This document shows, in pieces, positions 52,202 through 60,692 of a stretch of DNA of 64,000 bases. The position numbers and the translations under genes are program-made. The notes beneath the pieces were generated by a model. That model saw only the letters and a program-made list of their open reading frames with translations, made no database searches and had not been told where the DNA came from. Source of the DNA: UBA6107 sp034430175. GTDB lineage: Bacteria; Chloroflexota; Anaerolineae; Anaerolineales; Anaerolineaceae. Within the stretch, counting starts at the first letter, position 1, and every line of letters begins with the position of its first letter. The stretch is taken from the NCBI GenBank assembly GCA_034430175.1, contig DAOUFI010000012.1:50428-114427 (forward strand), read 5' to 3'.

Positions 52202-52855
52202 TTACGCTTTCTCGATTGCCTTTAAAAGATCCTGTGTCACCAGGTCGATTGCCTGAGTGCCATCGATCTTCACAAGCAAGTTTTTCTTGTTGTAGTATTC
52301 GATCAGAGGCGCGGTCTGTTCCGAATACACCTTAATTCGGTTGACCACAGTGTTCTTCTGGTCGTCTTCACGTTGATAAAGTTCCGAGCCGTCGATGTCG
52401 CAGATCCCCGGTTTTTGCGGAGGATTAAACTTCTCGTGGAATACGTGCCCCTGCGCACGGCAGGTCCATCGTCCACTCAGTCGTTCCACCAGGATCTCTG
52501 CCGGAACATCAATCAGAGGAACCAGTTCCACTTTACTGTCGAATTCCTTGAGCATTTCGGTTAATGCATCTGCCTGAGCTGGAGTACGGGGGAATCCATC
52601 CAGTAACGCACCATTTTTACAATCAGGACGTGAGATTCTTTCACGCACCATTTTAATTGTGAGTGCGTCAGGAACCAGTTCGCCGCGGGTGATAAAACCC
52701 TGGGCTTCCTTGCCAAGTTCAGTTTGATTCTTCAAATTCTCCCGAAACAGGTCTCCAGAAGAGATATGCACCAAACCATACTTCTCAGCAATAACCTTTG
52801 CCTGGGTACCTTTGCCGGCTCCGGGGGGGCCGATGAGAACGTAGAATTTAGCCAT
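52202..52855 (-). CDS. adk: adenylate kinase
   Basis: 217 residues from the ATG at 52855, which overlaps the secY stop; the frame is open further upstream but within secY. P-loop GPPGAGKGTQAKVI, HISSGDLFRENL, GFPRTPAQADAL and the long LID (about 125-163) mark the long form. The LID keeps Cys and Asp ligands (TCRAQGHVFH and GICDIDGSELYQREDD) that may hold zinc, though the first CxxC pair of Gram-positive enzymes reads C-R-A-Q-G-H. It balances ATP, ADP and AMP. Confidence 0.95.
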   Translation of the reverse strand: MAKFYVLIGPPGAGKGTQAKVIAEKYGLVHISSGDLFRENLKNQTELGKEAQGFITRGELVPDALTIKMVRERISRPDCKNGALLDGFPRTPAQADALTEMLKEFDSKVELVPLIDVPAEILVERLSGRWTCRAQGHVFHEKFNPPQKPGICDIDGSELYQREDDQKNTVVNRIKVYSEQTAPLIEYYNKKNLLVKIDGTQAIDLVTQDLLKAIEKA

Positions 52856-52856
52856 C

Positions 52857-54203
52857 TTAACCCTTGATGATGCTTTCGTCGTAACCGTGGACCTTGAGTT
52901 CTGTCTCGATGATAGTGAAGGTATCACGAACGACACCGACAACGATCAGCAAACCGGCCGCGGAGATAACGAACACAGTGGACGTACTGAGAGCCGGGAT
53001 GATTGCTTTAAGGAGATACGGAAACACAGCCACGAAACCAAGGAAAAACGCACCCGGGAAAGTGATTCGGCGTTGAACTTTGGTCAGGTACTTTTGGGTA
53101 GGGCCTCCGCGGGTCACGCCAGGGATCTGGGCACCCTGCTTCTTCAAGGTCTCACCGTAATTCTGTTGCGTGAACAGGACGTCGGTATAGAAGAAGGTGA
53201 AAGCAACCACCATCAGGAAGTACAACACCGGGTAGAACCAGCCGTTGGTGCCGCTGAACAAGTTATAAACACCTGTGTTGAAATTCGCCCACCATTCGGT
53301 TTTTGCGTTGACGAAGTAACTTGCCACCAATGCCGGGAACGAAAGGATGGTTTGCGCGAAGATCAACGGTATCATACCAGCCATGTTGACCATCAGAGGC
53401 AGATTGCTGCGTACAGGCATGGACATGCGGTTGCCAACACGTCTTCCGGGGAAGAGCACAGGCACGTTACGGCGCCCTTGCTGAACAAAAACAATCGCGA
53501 AGATGATCAGAGCCAGAATGACAAGCATCAACAGGAACATCCACCAACCATTTTGCTTATCAGCCAGGAGCGCGATCATTTTTTGAGGGATCTTCGCTAC
53601 GATACCGGCAAAGATGATTAATGAAAGACCCTGATTGGGGATACCGAATTCAGAGATCAACTGACCCAGCCATATACCCAACATCGTACCAGCTACCATG
53701 CTGATGATGAGCGTGAGAGTCGGCAACAGTGATGCTCCACCGAAACCGAAACTAAACGTCAAGATGGATCCTGATGTAGACATCTGGTTAAAGATGTTCA
53801 CCTGGCCAATTGCTGAGAGCAAAGCCATTGGAATGGTAAGCCACATGGTCCACTTTTCCATTAAGACACGGCCTTGGCGCGGATCGTCTTTCATCCGGCG
53901 TTCAAGAGCGGGAATGATGGGGACCAGAAGCTGGATAATGATCTGAGCAGTGATGTAGGGGTACACACCCATCGCCAGGATGGAGAAACTGGAGATTGTT
54001 CCACCCGAGAGCAAATCCAGCAGATTGAAGAGGTTAGATGTAGCACTGGTTCCTGCAGCGATAGAGGCTAGAACAGTACGGTTAATTCCGGGAACCGGGA
54101 TATTCGCAGCAAGCCTGTAGACCACCAGCAATAAGACGGTGATTAAAAGCTTCTTCCGAATATCTTCCGATTTCCACAAAAAACGCCAGGCGGATCGCTT
54201 CAT
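52857..54203 (-). CDS. secY: protein translocase subunit SecY
   Basis: 448 residues with ten membrane segments. VPGINRTVLASI (after helix 1), GGTISSFSILAMGVYPYITAQI (plug and helix 2), and the cytoplasmic loops with QGRRNVPV and GGPTQKYL are typical. It forms the channel for export with SecE and SecG. It lies 21 bases after rplO and overlaps adk by 2 bases (spc-operon order rplO-secY-adk-map). Confidence 0.97.
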   Translation of the reverse strand: MKRSAWRFLWKSEDIRKKLLITVLLLVVYRLAANIPVPGINRTVLASIAAGTSATSNLFNLLDLLSGGTISSFSILAMGVYPYITAQIIIQLLVPIIPALERRMKDDPRQGRVLMEKWTMWLTIPMALLSAIGQVNIFNQMSTSGSILTFSFGFGGASLLPTLTLIISMVAGTMLGIWLGQLISEFGIPNQGLSLIIFAGIVAKIPQKMIALLADKQNGWWMFLLMLVILALIIFAIVFVQQGRRNVPVLFPGRRVGNRMSMPVRSNLPLMVNMAGMIPLIFAQTILSFPALVASYFVNAKTEWWANFNTGVYNLFSGTNGWFYPVLYFLMVVAFTFFYTDVLFTQQNYGETLKKQGAQIPGVTRGGPTQKYLTKVQRRITFPGAFFLGFVAVFPYLLKAIIPALSTSTVFVISAAGLLIVVGVVRDTFTIIETELKVHGYDESIIKG

Positions 54204-54224
54204 AGGACAATCTCCTTGGATCTT

Positions 54225-54677
54225 CTAAGCAATTAATTCGATCTTGCCCCCGGCGGATTCGATCTTGGCGCGAGCCGATTTGGTCACACGCTGGACATGA
54301 ATCGTTAAGGCGACTTTGATCTCGCCGTTTCCGAGGATGGCTACAGGATTCTTGGGATTGTGCAAAAGCTTGGCTTCTGCCAGTACTTCCGGTGACACAA
54401 CAGTTCCGGCTTCGAATCTTGAAAGCTGATCTAAATTGACTTCGTTGTATTCAATACGCGCTGGCGGGGTAAAACCTTCACCACGCATGAAAGGCAAACG
54501 GCGGAAGAATGGCAGGTTGCCACCCTGTCGATACAGGTGACCGCCTGAACCGGCGCGGGCTCCCAAACCTTTGGTACCACGGCCTGCAGTCTTGCCCTGA
54601 CCGGCAGAAATGCCATGCCCTTTGCGCTTTCCAACTTTTTTGGCGCCTTCGTTTGGCATGAGATCGTTTAGTTTCAT
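54225..54677 (-). CDS. rplO: 50S ribosomal protein uL15
   Basis: 150 residues. KLNDLMPNEGAKKVGKRKGHG, the glycine-rich GQGKTAGRGTKGLGARAGSGG and GNLPFFRRLPFMRGEGF near the middle are the L15 signature. It overlaps rpmD by 4 bases. L15 is a late-assembling 50S protein. Normal length. Confidence 0.97.
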   Translation of the reverse strand: MKLNDLMPNEGAKKVGKRKGHGISAGQGKTAGRGTKGLGARAGSGGHLYRQGGNLPFFRRLPFMRGEGFTPPARIEYNEVNLDQLSRFEAGTVVSPEVLAEAKLLHNPKNPVAILGNGEIKVALTIHVQRVTKSARAKIESAGGKIELIA

Positions 54678-54883
54678 TTTGCTTCCTGCTCTTCTATCTT
54701 AATAAGATGATTGACCTTGCGAAGCATTCCCTGCAGAGCCGGTGTGTCCACCTTTTCCAGGGTTTCACCGATATGGTGAAAACCCAGAGCGCGCAGGGTT
54801 TCTTTGTGCTTTTCAGAGTAACCAATCGCGCTTTTCACCTGGGTGATGCGCAATACTTTTTCATTGGTTGTTTTCTTAGCCAT
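54674..54883 (-). CDS. rpmD: 50S ribosomal protein uL30
   Basis: 69 residues. LRITQVKSAIGYSEKHKETLRALGF and PALQGMLRKVNHLIKI are the L30 pattern. It overlaps rpsE by 8 bases at the 5' side and rplO by 4 at the 3' side. Slightly longer than the usual 58-60, with an extra N-terminal AKKTTNEKV and C-terminal tail. Confidence 0.95.
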   Translation of the reverse strand: MAKKTTNEKVLRITQVKSAIGYSEKHKETLRALGFHHIGETLEKVDTPALQGMLRKVNHLIKIEEQEAK

Positions 54884-55406
54884 TCTTCCTCCGTTCCCAA
54901 TAGGGCGTCAGGTCTTTGGCTTGTTTGCCTCTGCGGGCAGCTTCGACTTCGGGAGATTTCAGCATTTCTAACGCGTCGAAGGTGGCTTTCACCACGTTCA
55001 AAACATTGGCACTGCCCAGACTCTTGGTCAGAATGTCGCGGATGCCGGCAACTTCCAACACAGCACGCACGCCACCAGCCGCGATAACGCCGGTTCCGGG
55101 TGATGCGGGTTTCAACAGCACAACTGCACCGCCGGTTCGACCAGTCACTTCGTGGGGAATGGTGGTATTGGCGAGAACGATCTGCTGCATGTGTTTGTGG
55201 GCGCGTTCGGTAGCTTTACGCATGGCATCGGGGACAGCGTTTGCTTTACCAATACCAATACCGATCTTGCCGTGGTTGTCGCCAGTCACAATTGTGACAC
55301 GGAACTGGAACCGACGACCACCTTTTACTACTTTTGCAACACGAGCGATCTCAACGACACGTTCGTCATATTGTTGTTCTAATGGTTGGTATTCCATTTG
55401 CTCCAT
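54876..55406 (-). CDS. rpsE: 30S ribosomal protein uS5
   Basis: 176 residues from the ATG at 55406 with GAGG 7 bases upstream. The double-stranded RNA-binding N-terminal domain (RVAKVVKGGRRFQFRVTIVTGD) and the ALEQ-rich C-terminal domain with GVRAVLEVAGIRDILTKSLGS identify S5. Residues in this region set decoding accuracy. It overlaps rpmD by 8 bases. Confidence 0.97.
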   Translation of the reverse strand: MEQMEYQPLEQQYDERVVEIARVAKVVKGGRRFQFRVTIVTGDNHGKIGIGIGKANAVPDAMRKATERAHKHMQQIVLANTTIPHEVTGRTGGAVVLLKPASPGTGVIAAGGVRAVLEVAGIRDILTKSLGSANVLNVVKATFDALEMLKSPEVEAARRGKQAKDLTPYWERRKNG

Positions 55407-55434
55407 ATTAAGGCCTCATTTTTATCTTGTCTGC

Positions 55435-55800
55435 CTAGAATTCAAGGCCAGCCTCTCGGGCTGCATCAGCTAACGCCTTTACGCGTCCGCTAAAGCGGAA
55501 ACCACCACGATCGAACACGACCTGTTTGACACCCTTGCTCTGGGCACGTTTGGCAACAAGTTCGCCGACCATTTTCGCCTGTTCGACCTTCTTTTTGCCT
55601 TTAAGTTGCTCCCGGAGTTCATGATCGATGGATGAGGCGGCTGCCAGAGTGGCGCCCTGTTCATCATCGATCACCTGAACATAAATCTCAGCCAGGCTGC
55701 GAAATACGCTCATGCGGGGTCGTAACGCGTTACCGCTGACATGCTTGCGAACACGCTGGTGTCTGCGGATTCTTGCTTCACTGCGAGAATTTTTAGCCAT
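55435..55800 (-). CDS. rplR: 50S ribosomal protein uL18
   Basis: 121 residues from the ATG at 55800; AGGTG fits this ATG better than the one six bases upstream at 55806. RRHQRVRKHVSGN (the RxHxRxRK signature) with FRSLAEIYVQVIDD and VVFDRGGFRFSGRVKAL define L18, which binds 5S RNA with L5. Normal length. Confidence 0.96.
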   Translation of the reverse strand: MAKNSRSEARIRRHQRVRKHVSGNALRPRMSVFRSLAEIYVQVIDDEQGATLAAASSIDHELREQLKGKKKVEQAKMVGELVAKRAQSKGVKQVVFDRGGFRFSGRVKALADAAREAGLEF

Positions 55801-55813
55801 ATGCATTCACCTG

Positions 55814-56371
55814 TTACTTTCCTGCGCCTTTACCCTTGCCGGCTTTTCCTGCTTTACGGCGGATCTTCTCGCCTTGATAGCGGATGCCTTTGCCAAGGTA
55901 TGGCTCGGGTGGGCGGATCTTGCGGATATCAGCGGCCAATTGACCGATCACTTCGATGTCGTACCCTTTAATGGCAACGGTACGAGCCTTACTATCCACT
56001 TCGAATGTGATCCCGGTTGGGGGATCGATCACGACAGGGTGTGAGTAACCGACATAGAGGACGAGTTTCTTGCCGTCCATCTCAACGCGGTAACCGACAC
56101 CATCGACTTCCAACACACGGGTAAAGCCGGTGGAAACACCGGTGACCATGTTTTGGATCAACGCGCGGGTGGTTCCATGCAGGGCACGCACAGGCGCATC
56201 CTCTGAGTTACGGGTAACAGTGATTACATTATTTTCACACTTAATACCCATATCGGATGAGAAAAGGCGCTTCATTTCGCCATTCGGACCCTTTACATGG
56301 ACTTCAGAGCCTGCGATATTCACCTGCACAGACGCTGGTACAGTCACTGGTAAACGACCTATACGAGACAC
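55814..56371 (-). CDS. rplF: 50S ribosomal protein uL6
   Basis: 185 residues with the two L6 repeats. SRIGRLPVTVPASVQVN opens it, and the C-terminal signature PPEPYLGKGIRYQGEKIRRK is intact. It lies near the factor-binding site of the 50S. Its stop is 14 bases before rplR. The last residues GKAGKGKGAGK are a Lys/Gly tail. Confidence 0.97.
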   Translation of the reverse strand: MSRIGRLPVTVPASVQVNIAGSEVHVKGPNGEMKRLFSSDMGIKCENNVITVTRNSEDAPVRALHGTTRALIQNMVTGVSTGFTRVLEVDGVGYRVEMDGKKLVLYVGYSHPVVIDPPTGITFEVDSKARTVAIKGYDIEVIGQLAADIRKIRPPEPYLGKGIRYQGEKIRRKAGKAGKGKGAGK

Positions 56372-56399
56372 AGTATCATACCTCCTTCATCCCACCGGG

Positions 56400-56813
56400 T
56401 TACCAGACCTTGCAGAGGATTTCGCCGCCAACACCAAGCTGGCGTGCTCTCTGTCCGGTCATAACACCCTTCGGTGTGGAGAGGATGGCAATACCCATAC
56501 CAGCCAACACCCAGGGAATTTCTGATTTATGTGTATAAACGCGACGTCCAGGCCGGCTGATTCTTTCCAAACCAGTGATCACTGGAGTTCGTTGGCGACG
56601 CTCACCCACGTATTTCAACTTGACACGCAAGGTTTTCATGGTCGGCTTTTCGCCATCAACTACCTCATATCCTTCAACGAAGCCTTCTTCTTTCAATATG
56701 CGGGCAATTTCTGCCTTGATATTGGAGTGAGGCATCGCCACCACGGACTGGCTGGCCATAACACCATTCCGGATACGGGTCAACATATCTGCGATTGGAT
56801 CATTAACACTCAT
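56400..56813 (-). CDS. rpsH: 30S ribosomal protein uS8
   Basis: 137 residues. NDPIADMLTRIRNG at the start and the C-terminal GVMTGQRARQLGVGGEILCKVW are family marks, with RRQRTPVITGLERISRPGRRVY between. S8 binds helix 21 of 16S RNA, and in other bacteria represses the spc operon by binding near rplE; that site was not identified here. Confidence 0.97.
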   Translation of the reverse strand: MSVNDPIADMLTRIRNGVMASQSVVAMPHSNIKAEIARILKEEGFVEGYEVVDGEKPTMKTLRVKLKYVGERRQRTPVITGLERISRPGRRVYTHKSEIPWVLAGMGIAILSTPKGVMTGQRARQLGVGGEILCKVW

Positions 56814-56834
56814 GTTTCTTCCTCCGAACTGGCG

Positions 56835-57017
56835 CTACCAGGATGACTTGGTTACGCCCGGGATTTCACCTTCGAGAGCGAGCTCTCTGAAGCAAATACG
56901 GCATAACCCAAATCGGCGCATATAACCACGTGGTCTACCGCATCGTTTGCAGCGGTTACGAACCTGAACGGCATACTTACGCCGTTGTTCACGATATTCC
57001 ATGCATTTCTTTGCCAT
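56835..57017 (-). CDS. rpsZ: 30S ribosomal protein uS14, zinc type
   Basis: 60 residues from the ATG at 57017, one base after the rplE stop overlap; a longer frame runs into rplE. Two CxxC pairs (CKRCGRPRG and GLCRICFREL) make the zinc ribbon of the short S14 form. It sits in the 30S head. KKCMEYREQRRKYAVQVR is the N-terminal extension. Confidence 0.95.
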   Translation of the reverse strand: MAKKCMEYREQRRKYAVQVRNRCKRCGRPRGYMRRFGLCRICFRELALEGEIPGVTKSSW

Positions 57018-57018
57018 A

Positions 57019-57561
57019 CTAATCCTTCCTGAAAGGCATGCCAAGCATTTGCAGCAGTGCTGTTGCTTGATCGTCATTTGTGGCTGAGGTCACGATTGTG
57101 ATTTCCATGCCGCGGACCTTGTCCACTTTGTCATATTCAATCTCGGGGAAGATGATCTGCTCACGCAGACCCAGGGTATAGTTCCCGCGGCCATCGAAAG
57201 ATTCGGCCGATACTCCACGAAAATCGCGAACACGCGGAAGCACAATATTCATCAAGCGGTCCAAGAAAGCCCACATTTTCTCGCCGCGTAGTGTTACGGC
57301 GGTGCCGATGGCGCGACCTTCACGCAGCTTGAAGTTGGCGATGCTCTTGCGAGCCTTGGTGATCACGGGTTTCTGACCGGCAATGGCGGTGAGATCAGCC
57401 ACTGCGGCATCCATAGCTTTGGGGTTATCCATCGCTTCGCCCAGACCAATGTTGATGACGACTTTTTTGATCTGTGGAATTTGCATGACGTTCTTGATTC
57501 CAAGCGATTTCATCAAGGCCGGTGCAACTTCCTTTGTATATTTTTCTCTCAATATATTCAT
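57019..57561 (-). CDS. rplE: 50S ribosomal protein uL5
   Basis: 180 residues. YTKEVAPALMKSLGIKNVMQIP, KKVVINIGLGEA and the C-terminal GMEITIVTSATNDDQATALLQ are L5 marks. It carries 5S RNA with L18 and forms a bridge to the 30S. It ends 1-2 bases before rpsZ begins. Confidence 0.97.
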   Translation of the reverse strand: MNILREKYTKEVAPALMKSLGIKNVMQIPQIKKVVINIGLGEAMDNPKAMDAAVADLTAIAGQKPVITKARKSIANFKLREGRAIGTAVTLRGEKMWAFLDRLMNIVLPRVRDFRGVSAESFDGRGNYTLGLREQIIFPEIEYDKVDKVRGMEITIVTSATNDDQATALLQMLGMPFRKD

Positions 57562-57582
57562 AATCGCATACTCCGCTGTGGA

Positions 57583-57915
57583 CTATAAGTCCATATCCGC
57601 GTCGCATTCCTTGCAAAAGCGTTTTACTTTGCCATTTTCGCGGACCAATTTCACACGGGTAGGCTTGTTGCATTTCTTGCAAACAAGCATTACGTTTGAA
57701 ATGGAAAGCGGGGCTTCGAAACGGATCTTGCCAGGATTCACGGTTCTTCCTTGAGATTGAACCTGTTTCTGATGCTTTGTACGCATATTGATGCCCTGCA
57801 CCACAACACGTTCTTCTGACGGTAAGACCTTGATGACGTCACCACGTTTGCCTTTATCTTCCTCACGGCCCGTGATTACCTCAACCTGATCACCTTTGCG
57901 AATTTTCACTTTCAT
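57583..57915 (-). CDS. rplX: 50S ribosomal protein uL24 with zinc-ribbon tail
   Basis: 110 residues. The KOW motif is KIRKGDQVEVITGREEDKGKRG near the start, followed by PGKIRFEAPLSISNVMLVC. Four cysteines in the C-terminal part (CKKC and CKECD) could bind zinc; this makes the C-terminus longer and more structured than in E. coli L24. L24 starts 50S assembly. It lies 21 bases after rplE in transcription order reversed. Confidence 0.96.
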   Translation of the reverse strand: MKVKIRKGDQVEVITGREEDKGKRGDVIKVLPSEERVVVQGINMRTKHQKQVQSQGRTVNPGKIRFEAPLSISNVMLVCKKCNKPTRVKLVRENGKVKRFCKECDADMDL

Positions 57916-57938
57916 TCTCTCGCTCCTCTACTCCTGGC

Positions 57939-58310
57939 CTAGATCACTTCGGGAGCCAGGCTGATGATCTTCATGAAACCTTTTTCACGAAGTTCACGAG
58001 CCACAGGTCCAAAGATACGAGTGCCTTTAGGATTTTGGCCATCAACGTCCAGGATCACCGCAGCGTTGTCATCGAAGCGGATGGTGGAACCATCTTCACG
58101 GCGCCATTCTTTCGAAGTACGCACGATGACCGCCTTGACAACTTCGCTCTTTTTCACTGAGCCCTGGGGAGCCGCAGACTTTACTGTTGCGACAACAATA
58201 TCACCAACGCCACCATACTTGCGGGTGGAACCGCCCTGGATGTGGATGACCAGCAGCTCGCGGGCGCCGGTGTTATCGGCAACTTTGAGACGAGTCTCTT
58301 GCTGGATCAT
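57939..58310 (-). CDS. rplN: 50S ribosomal protein uL14
   Basis: 123 residues. MIQQETRLKVADNTGARELLVI is nearly invariant in the family; RRADGS-like REDGSTIRFDDNAAVIL and GTRIFGPVARELREKGFMKIISLAPEV follow. It forms the factor-binding bridge of the 50S with L19. It overlaps rpsQ by 4 bases (ATGA). Confidence 0.97.
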   Translation of the reverse strand: MIQQETRLKVADNTGARELLVIHIQGGSTRKYGGVGDIVVATVKSAAPQGSVKKSEVVKAVIVRTSKEWRREDGSTIRFDDNAAVILDVDGQNPKGTRIFGPVARELREKGFMKIISLAPEVI

Positions 58311-58597
58311 GCTGCTGCCTCCTCAACCGGTTCTTCAGCGACATCGAAGAGTTTGCCTTCGCGTTTGACAATCGCTTCCACAACCCAACGTTTATCACGA
58401 GAGATCGGGGCGCTTTCAACAATAGTCACTTCATCGCCGATATGGCAGCCCAATTCATCGTGGGCTTTGACTTTGTGGCTGGTGTGGACGACTTTCCGGT
58501 ACAAGGGGTGCCGATAAGTGCGCGACACAACCACAACAACGGTCTTGGTCATCCGGTTACTGGTGACGACACCATTCATTCGACGTCGTTCGTTCAT
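58307..58597 (-). CDS. rpsQ: 30S ribosomal protein uS17
   Basis: 96 residues. NGVVTSNRMTKTVVVVVSRTYRHPLYRK and the SRDKRWVVEAIV block are S17 marks. Its OB-fold binds 16S RNA. It overlaps rpmC and rplN by 4 bases each. The last 12 residues are an acidic tail (EEPVEEAAA). Confidence 0.96.
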   Translation of the reverse strand: MNERRRMNGVVTSNRMTKTVVVVVSRTYRHPLYRKVVHTSHKVKAHDELGCHIGDEVTIVESAPISRDKRWVVEAIVKREGKLFDVAEEPVEEAAA

Positions 58598-58806
58598 TTT
58601 TCACCTTCCGATACGATGCCGAGTTCGCGTTCGCGGAGGATTGTCTCATAGAGCGCGATTTGTCGGCGGACAATTTTCAAGCGGCTGGTGTCAGTCAATT
58701 GCCCGGTAACAACCTGAAACCGTAAGTTCATTAATTCATTGCGGGCATCGACCATCTTGGCCGTGATTTCTTCAGTAGAAAGTGCTCTAATTTCTGAAGT
58801 TTTCAT
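58594..58806 (-). CDS. rpmC: 50S ribosomal protein uL29
   Basis: 70 residues. MKTSEIRALSTEEITAKMVDARNELMNLRFQ and LKIVRRQIALYETILRERELG form two helices of L29. The C-terminal GIVSEGEK is a short extension. L29 lies at the polypeptide exit. It overlaps both neighbours by 4 bases. Confidence 0.95.
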   Translation of the reverse strand: MKTSEIRALSTEEITAKMVDARNELMNLRFQVVTGQLTDTSRLKIVRRQIALYETILRERELGIVSEGEK

Positions 58807-59231
58807 GCAGCTTCTCCTGCTCCTTCGTGTCTCGAAATGATCTTGGTGCGGATCGAGAACTTGTAAGAAGCTTGATTGAGAGCTTCAATAGCTTCTTCAT
58901 GATCCAGACCGCTGATCTCGAACACGATCCTGCCCGGTTTTACCACTGCCACATAGTACTCCACGGCGCCTTTCCCTTTACCCATACGGGTTTCAGGCGG
59001 ACGGTGAGTATATGGTTTGTCTGGGAAAATCCGGATCCATACTTTACCGTGACGCTTCATCGCGCGGACGATCGTGCGACGGGCAGCTTCGATCTGTCGG
59101 GCGGTCACCCACCCCGGTTCCAATGCCTGGAGGGCATATTCACCGTAGATCATATCTGCGCCGCGCAGAGCCTTACCTCTCATACGACCGCGTTGAGCTT
59201 TACGCCACTTTACACGTTTTGGCATCAACAT
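58803..59231 (-). CDS. rplP: 50S ribosomal protein uL16
   Basis: 142 residues from the ATG at 59231, GAGG eight bases upstream. PKRVKWRKAQRGRMRGKALRG at the N-terminus and GKVWIRIFPDKPYTHRPPETRMGKGKG are L16 marks. L16 is near the peptidyl-transferase centre. The C-terminal ISRHEGAGEAA ends it. It overlaps rpmC by 4 bases. Confidence 0.97.
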   Translation of the reverse strand: MLMPKRVKWRKAQRGRMRGKALRGADMIYGEYALQALEPGWVTARQIEAARRTIVRAMKRHGKVWIRIFPDKPYTHRPPETRMGKGKGAVEYYVAVVKPGRIVFEISGLDHEEAIEALNQASYKFSIRTKIISRHEGAGEAA

Positions 59232-59278
59232 AGCAGCTACCTCTTTCGTTTCACGTGAGTTTTTGCTCTACGTGGAGT

Positions 59279-59956
59279 CTATTCGCTTACGTACACACCT
59301 TCGGTGGATTCAACTTTCTCTTCCACACCCGGTAATACTTCACCTTTGTATACCCATACCTTGACGCCAATGCGTCCGTAGGTGGTAAGGGCTTCAGCGC
59401 GTGAAAAATCGATATCGGCGCGCAGTGTCTGCAATGGAACACGTCCATCACGCAGCCAGACGATACGAGCCATATCAGCACCACTCAAACGTCCCGAAAC
59501 CGAGACTTTGATACCCTGTGCTCCCTGGCGCATGGCCTGCTGCAGCGCGCGCTTCATTGCGCGGCGATAGCTCACACGGCGTTCGATCTGTCCAGCGATA
59601 TTCACGGCCACCAAATAGGCGTCGCAATCGGGATTTTTAATCTCTTTGATTTCGAGATCGATCTTTTTGCCAGTGAGGGCTTCCAAATCGGTGCGGATCT
59701 TTTTTACAGAATCGCCTTTGCGACCGATGAGGATGCCAGGTTTGGCTGTATGAACGACAACCTTTACTTTGCCAGGGAAGCGTTCGATCTCAACTTTAGA
59801 GATGCCCGCCTTGTCAGCTTCTTTGTGGATAATCTTGCGAATGATCATATCCTGGTGAAGTTGATCGCGGTATTCGCTTCCTTCGGCGAACCAGCGACCT
59901 TCCCAGGGCTGGTTTATTCCAAGACGAAAACCAATCGGATGAATTTTTCGACCCAT
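59279..59956 (-). CDS. rpsC: 30S ribosomal protein uS3
   Basis: 225 residues. GRKIHPIGFRLGINQPWEGRW opens it, the KH domain holds TAKPGILIGRKGDSVKKI, and the C-terminal domain has GRLSGADMARIVWLRDGRVPLQTLRAD. It shapes mRNA entry on the 30S. It lies 47 bases before rplP and 63 bases after rplV. Confidence 0.97.
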   Translation of the reverse strand: MGRKIHPIGFRLGINQPWEGRWFAEGSEYRDQLHQDMIIRKIIHKEADKAGISKVEIERFPGKVKVVVHTAKPGILIGRKGDSVKKIRTDLEALTGKKIDLEIKEIKNPDCDAYLVAVNIAGQIERRVSYRRAMKRALQQAMRQGAQGIKVSVSGRLSGADMARIVWLRDGRVPLQTLRADIDFSRAEALTTYGRIGVKVWVYKGEVLPGVEEKVESTEGVYVSE

Positions 59957-60019
59957 AATCTCTCCTGGTGTCCTTGTTCAGTCGGAGCAGAGCGTTTTGG
60001 CGGACTGCCCCATCTGAAA

Positions 60020-60361
60020 CTACTCTTTCTCTCGCAGAATCACAGTGATGTGCGATGACCGTCTCAATAAAGGTTTGAAGCGGCCACGAGCACCGAAGCG
60101 GCGCCACTTGCGGGTGGGAGCTTCATCGGCCATGATCTGGTAAACAAATAAGTCGTCACGGCTCACGCCAAAGTTCTCTTCAGCGTTGGCAACGGCCGAA
60201 GCGATGAGGCGGTTGACGTGATATGCAGCAGCCTTGGTAGTGAACTTTAATGTGGTCATGGCTTCTACTGCAGATTTACCGCGAACCATATCGACAACCA
60301 GGCGAGCTTTTTGAGCTGAAACACCACAGTTCTTCAATTCAGCGCGAATATCGTGTGCCAT
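60020..60361 (-). CDS. rplV: 50S ribosomal protein uL22
   Basis: 113 residues. AQKARLVVDMVRGKSAVEAMTTL, the helical NAEENFGVSRDDLFVYQIM and KRFGARGRFKPLLRRSSHI-like KWRRFGARGRFKPLLRRSSH are present. Its loop lines the exit tunnel. It starts 2 bases after the rpsS stop. Confidence 0.97.
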   Translation of the reverse strand: MAHDIRAELKNCGVSAQKARLVVDMVRGKSAVEAMTTLKFTTKAAAYHVNRLIASAVANAEENFGVSRDDLFVYQIMADEAPTRKWRRFGARGRFKPLLRRSSHITVILREKE

Positions 60362-60363
60362 GG

Positions 60364-60648
60364 TTATTTAGCTCCTTCAGCCTTCCCGGCGGAGGAAACA
60401 TGACCGCGGAAATGGCGCGTGGGTGCAAATTCACCCAGACGGTGGCCAACCATGTTTTCGGTGATGTAAATGGGGACGTGACGGCGGCCATCATGAACAG
60501 CAATGGTATGCCCCACCATTTGCGGGAAGATCGTGCTTGCCCGGCTCCAGGTGCGAATGACTTTCTTTTCACCAGCGGCATTCATTGCTTCAATTTTTTT
60601 CAACAGCTTAGGGGCGATAAAAGGCCCTTTTTTAAGCGATCGTGACAT
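60364..60648 (-). CDS. rpsS: 30S ribosomal protein uS19
   Basis: 94 residues. SRSLKKGPFIAPKLLKKIEAM, IRTWSRASTIFPQMVGHTIAVHDG and GHRLGEFAPTRHFRGH are S19 marks. It lies in the 30S head, next to S13. It lies 44 bases after rplB. Confidence 0.97.
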   Translation of the reverse strand: MSRSLKKGPFIAPKLLKKIEAMNAAGEKKVIRTWSRASTIFPQMVGHTIAVHDGRRHVPIYITENMVGHRLGEFAPTRHFRGHVSSAGKAEGAK

Positions 60649-60692
60649 AATCTCGTTCCTTCCTCTCGGTTAAGATCTCTTTTTAGCCAATC